Origin: CAYTNY01 sp964439215
Lineage (GTDB): Bacteria; Oederibacteriota; PGYV01; CAYTNY01
Assembly (NCBI GenBank): GCA_964439215.1
Contig: CAYTNY010000113.1
Span: 1-6,164, forward strand
Direction: 5' to 3'
DNA: 6,164 nucleotides
Shown one piece after another: positions 6,084 through 6,164 of this stretch. The translations under genes were made by a program, and so were the position numbers. Each line of letters opens with the position of its first letter. The stretch's first letter is position 1. The notes beneath the pieces are model-generated. The model was not told the origin of the DNA, did no database searches, and saw nothing but the letters and a program-made list of their open reading frames with translations.

Positions 6084-6104
6084 CCTCTCCCGTAGAGGGA
6101 GAGG
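6084..6104. repeat. GC-rich intergenic hairpin (CCTCTCCC/GGGAGAGG)
   Basis: An 8-bp perfect stem, CCTCTCCC with GGGAGAGG, encloses the loop GTAGA. It lies 36 bp from the preceding hairpin and lacks a T-tract on either strand. The pattern resembles REP-like dispersed palindromes. The pair may mark the 3' end of a neighbouring gene outside the window or the remains of a small repeat element. Confidence 0.65.
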
Positions 6105-6164
6105 GGGGGATAAAACAAAAAAGTCAAATCATCCCCGATGAGCAAAGGATGAATGCTTTCATTC

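Larger units (their letters stand above)
5710..6164. other. 455-bp gene-free upstream region
   Basis: No convincing gene lies here on either strand; open frames are short and lack ribosome sites or start codons of quality. The part next to the operon (5710-5880) holds the ribosome site, an 8-bp GC palindrome CGGCGCCG (5749-5756) and the predicted promoter. The middle (5880-6000) has a short direct repeat and a near-palindrome. The outer part (6020-6110) has two GC-rich hairpins. The last 36 bases contain two weak 5-bp stems, TCATC-CCC-GATGA (6129-6141) and GAATG-CTTT-CATTC (6151-6164). The whole could include the end of a further intergenic repeat cut by the window edge. Confidence 0.7.

Noticed and set aside
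6029..6104. Intrinsic terminators or a CRISPR-like array
   Set aside because: Neither hairpin is followed by a T-tract on either strand, and the two palindromes differ in sequence with only one copy of each, so there is no repeat-spacer pattern.

Overview
The window is a single-strand gene cluster. All five supported genes lie on the minus strand, so transcription runs from high to low coordinates. The genes suggest a free-living, diderm (Gram-negative type) bacterium of moderate GC content. The reasons are a Sec-exported, periplasmic-type PQQ-family sugar dehydrogenase, consensus Shine-Dalgarno sites, and GC-rich palindromes in the upstream intergenic DNA of a kind common in environmental Desulfobacterota, Nitrospirota and Omnitrophota genomes. 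The phylum cannot be fixed from this window.

Layout in the direction of transcription (right to left): a gene-free stretch at 5710-6164 carries two GC-rich hairpins near its outer end, a good sigma70-like promoter (5852-5879) and a leader of about 135 nt. Next come a 50-residue two-helix membrane protein (5557-5709), a secreted PQQ/sorbosone-dehydrogenase-family beta-propeller (4400-5503), class I fructose-bisphosphate aldolase FbaB (3329-4378) and a DUF72 (YecE-like) TIM-barrel protein (2570-3316). After a 139-bp gap with hairpins lies an 805-residue two-domain protein (13-2430). It joins an alkaline-phosphatase-superfamily phosphodiesterase to an endonuclease/exonuclease/phosphatase (EEP) domain, and both active sites look intact. 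A further gene may begin at the left edge (ATG at 11-9).

The first four genes are separated by 47-53, 21 and 12 nt. Each has a ribosome binding site, and the site for the DUF72 gene overlaps the aldolase stop codon, so they probably form one operon. A sugar-oxidation/central-carbon theme (periplasmic aldose dehydrogenase plus gluconeogenic-type aldolase) is an inference from family knowledge. No PQQ biosynthesis gene is present here. The phosphodiesterase-EEP gene may be a distal operon member or have its own promoter; none is convincing in the gap.

No mobile element, CRISPR array, tRNA or rRNA was found. The most unusual item is the phosphodiesterase-EEP fusion. There is no clear evidence in this window of a wholly new multi-gene system.
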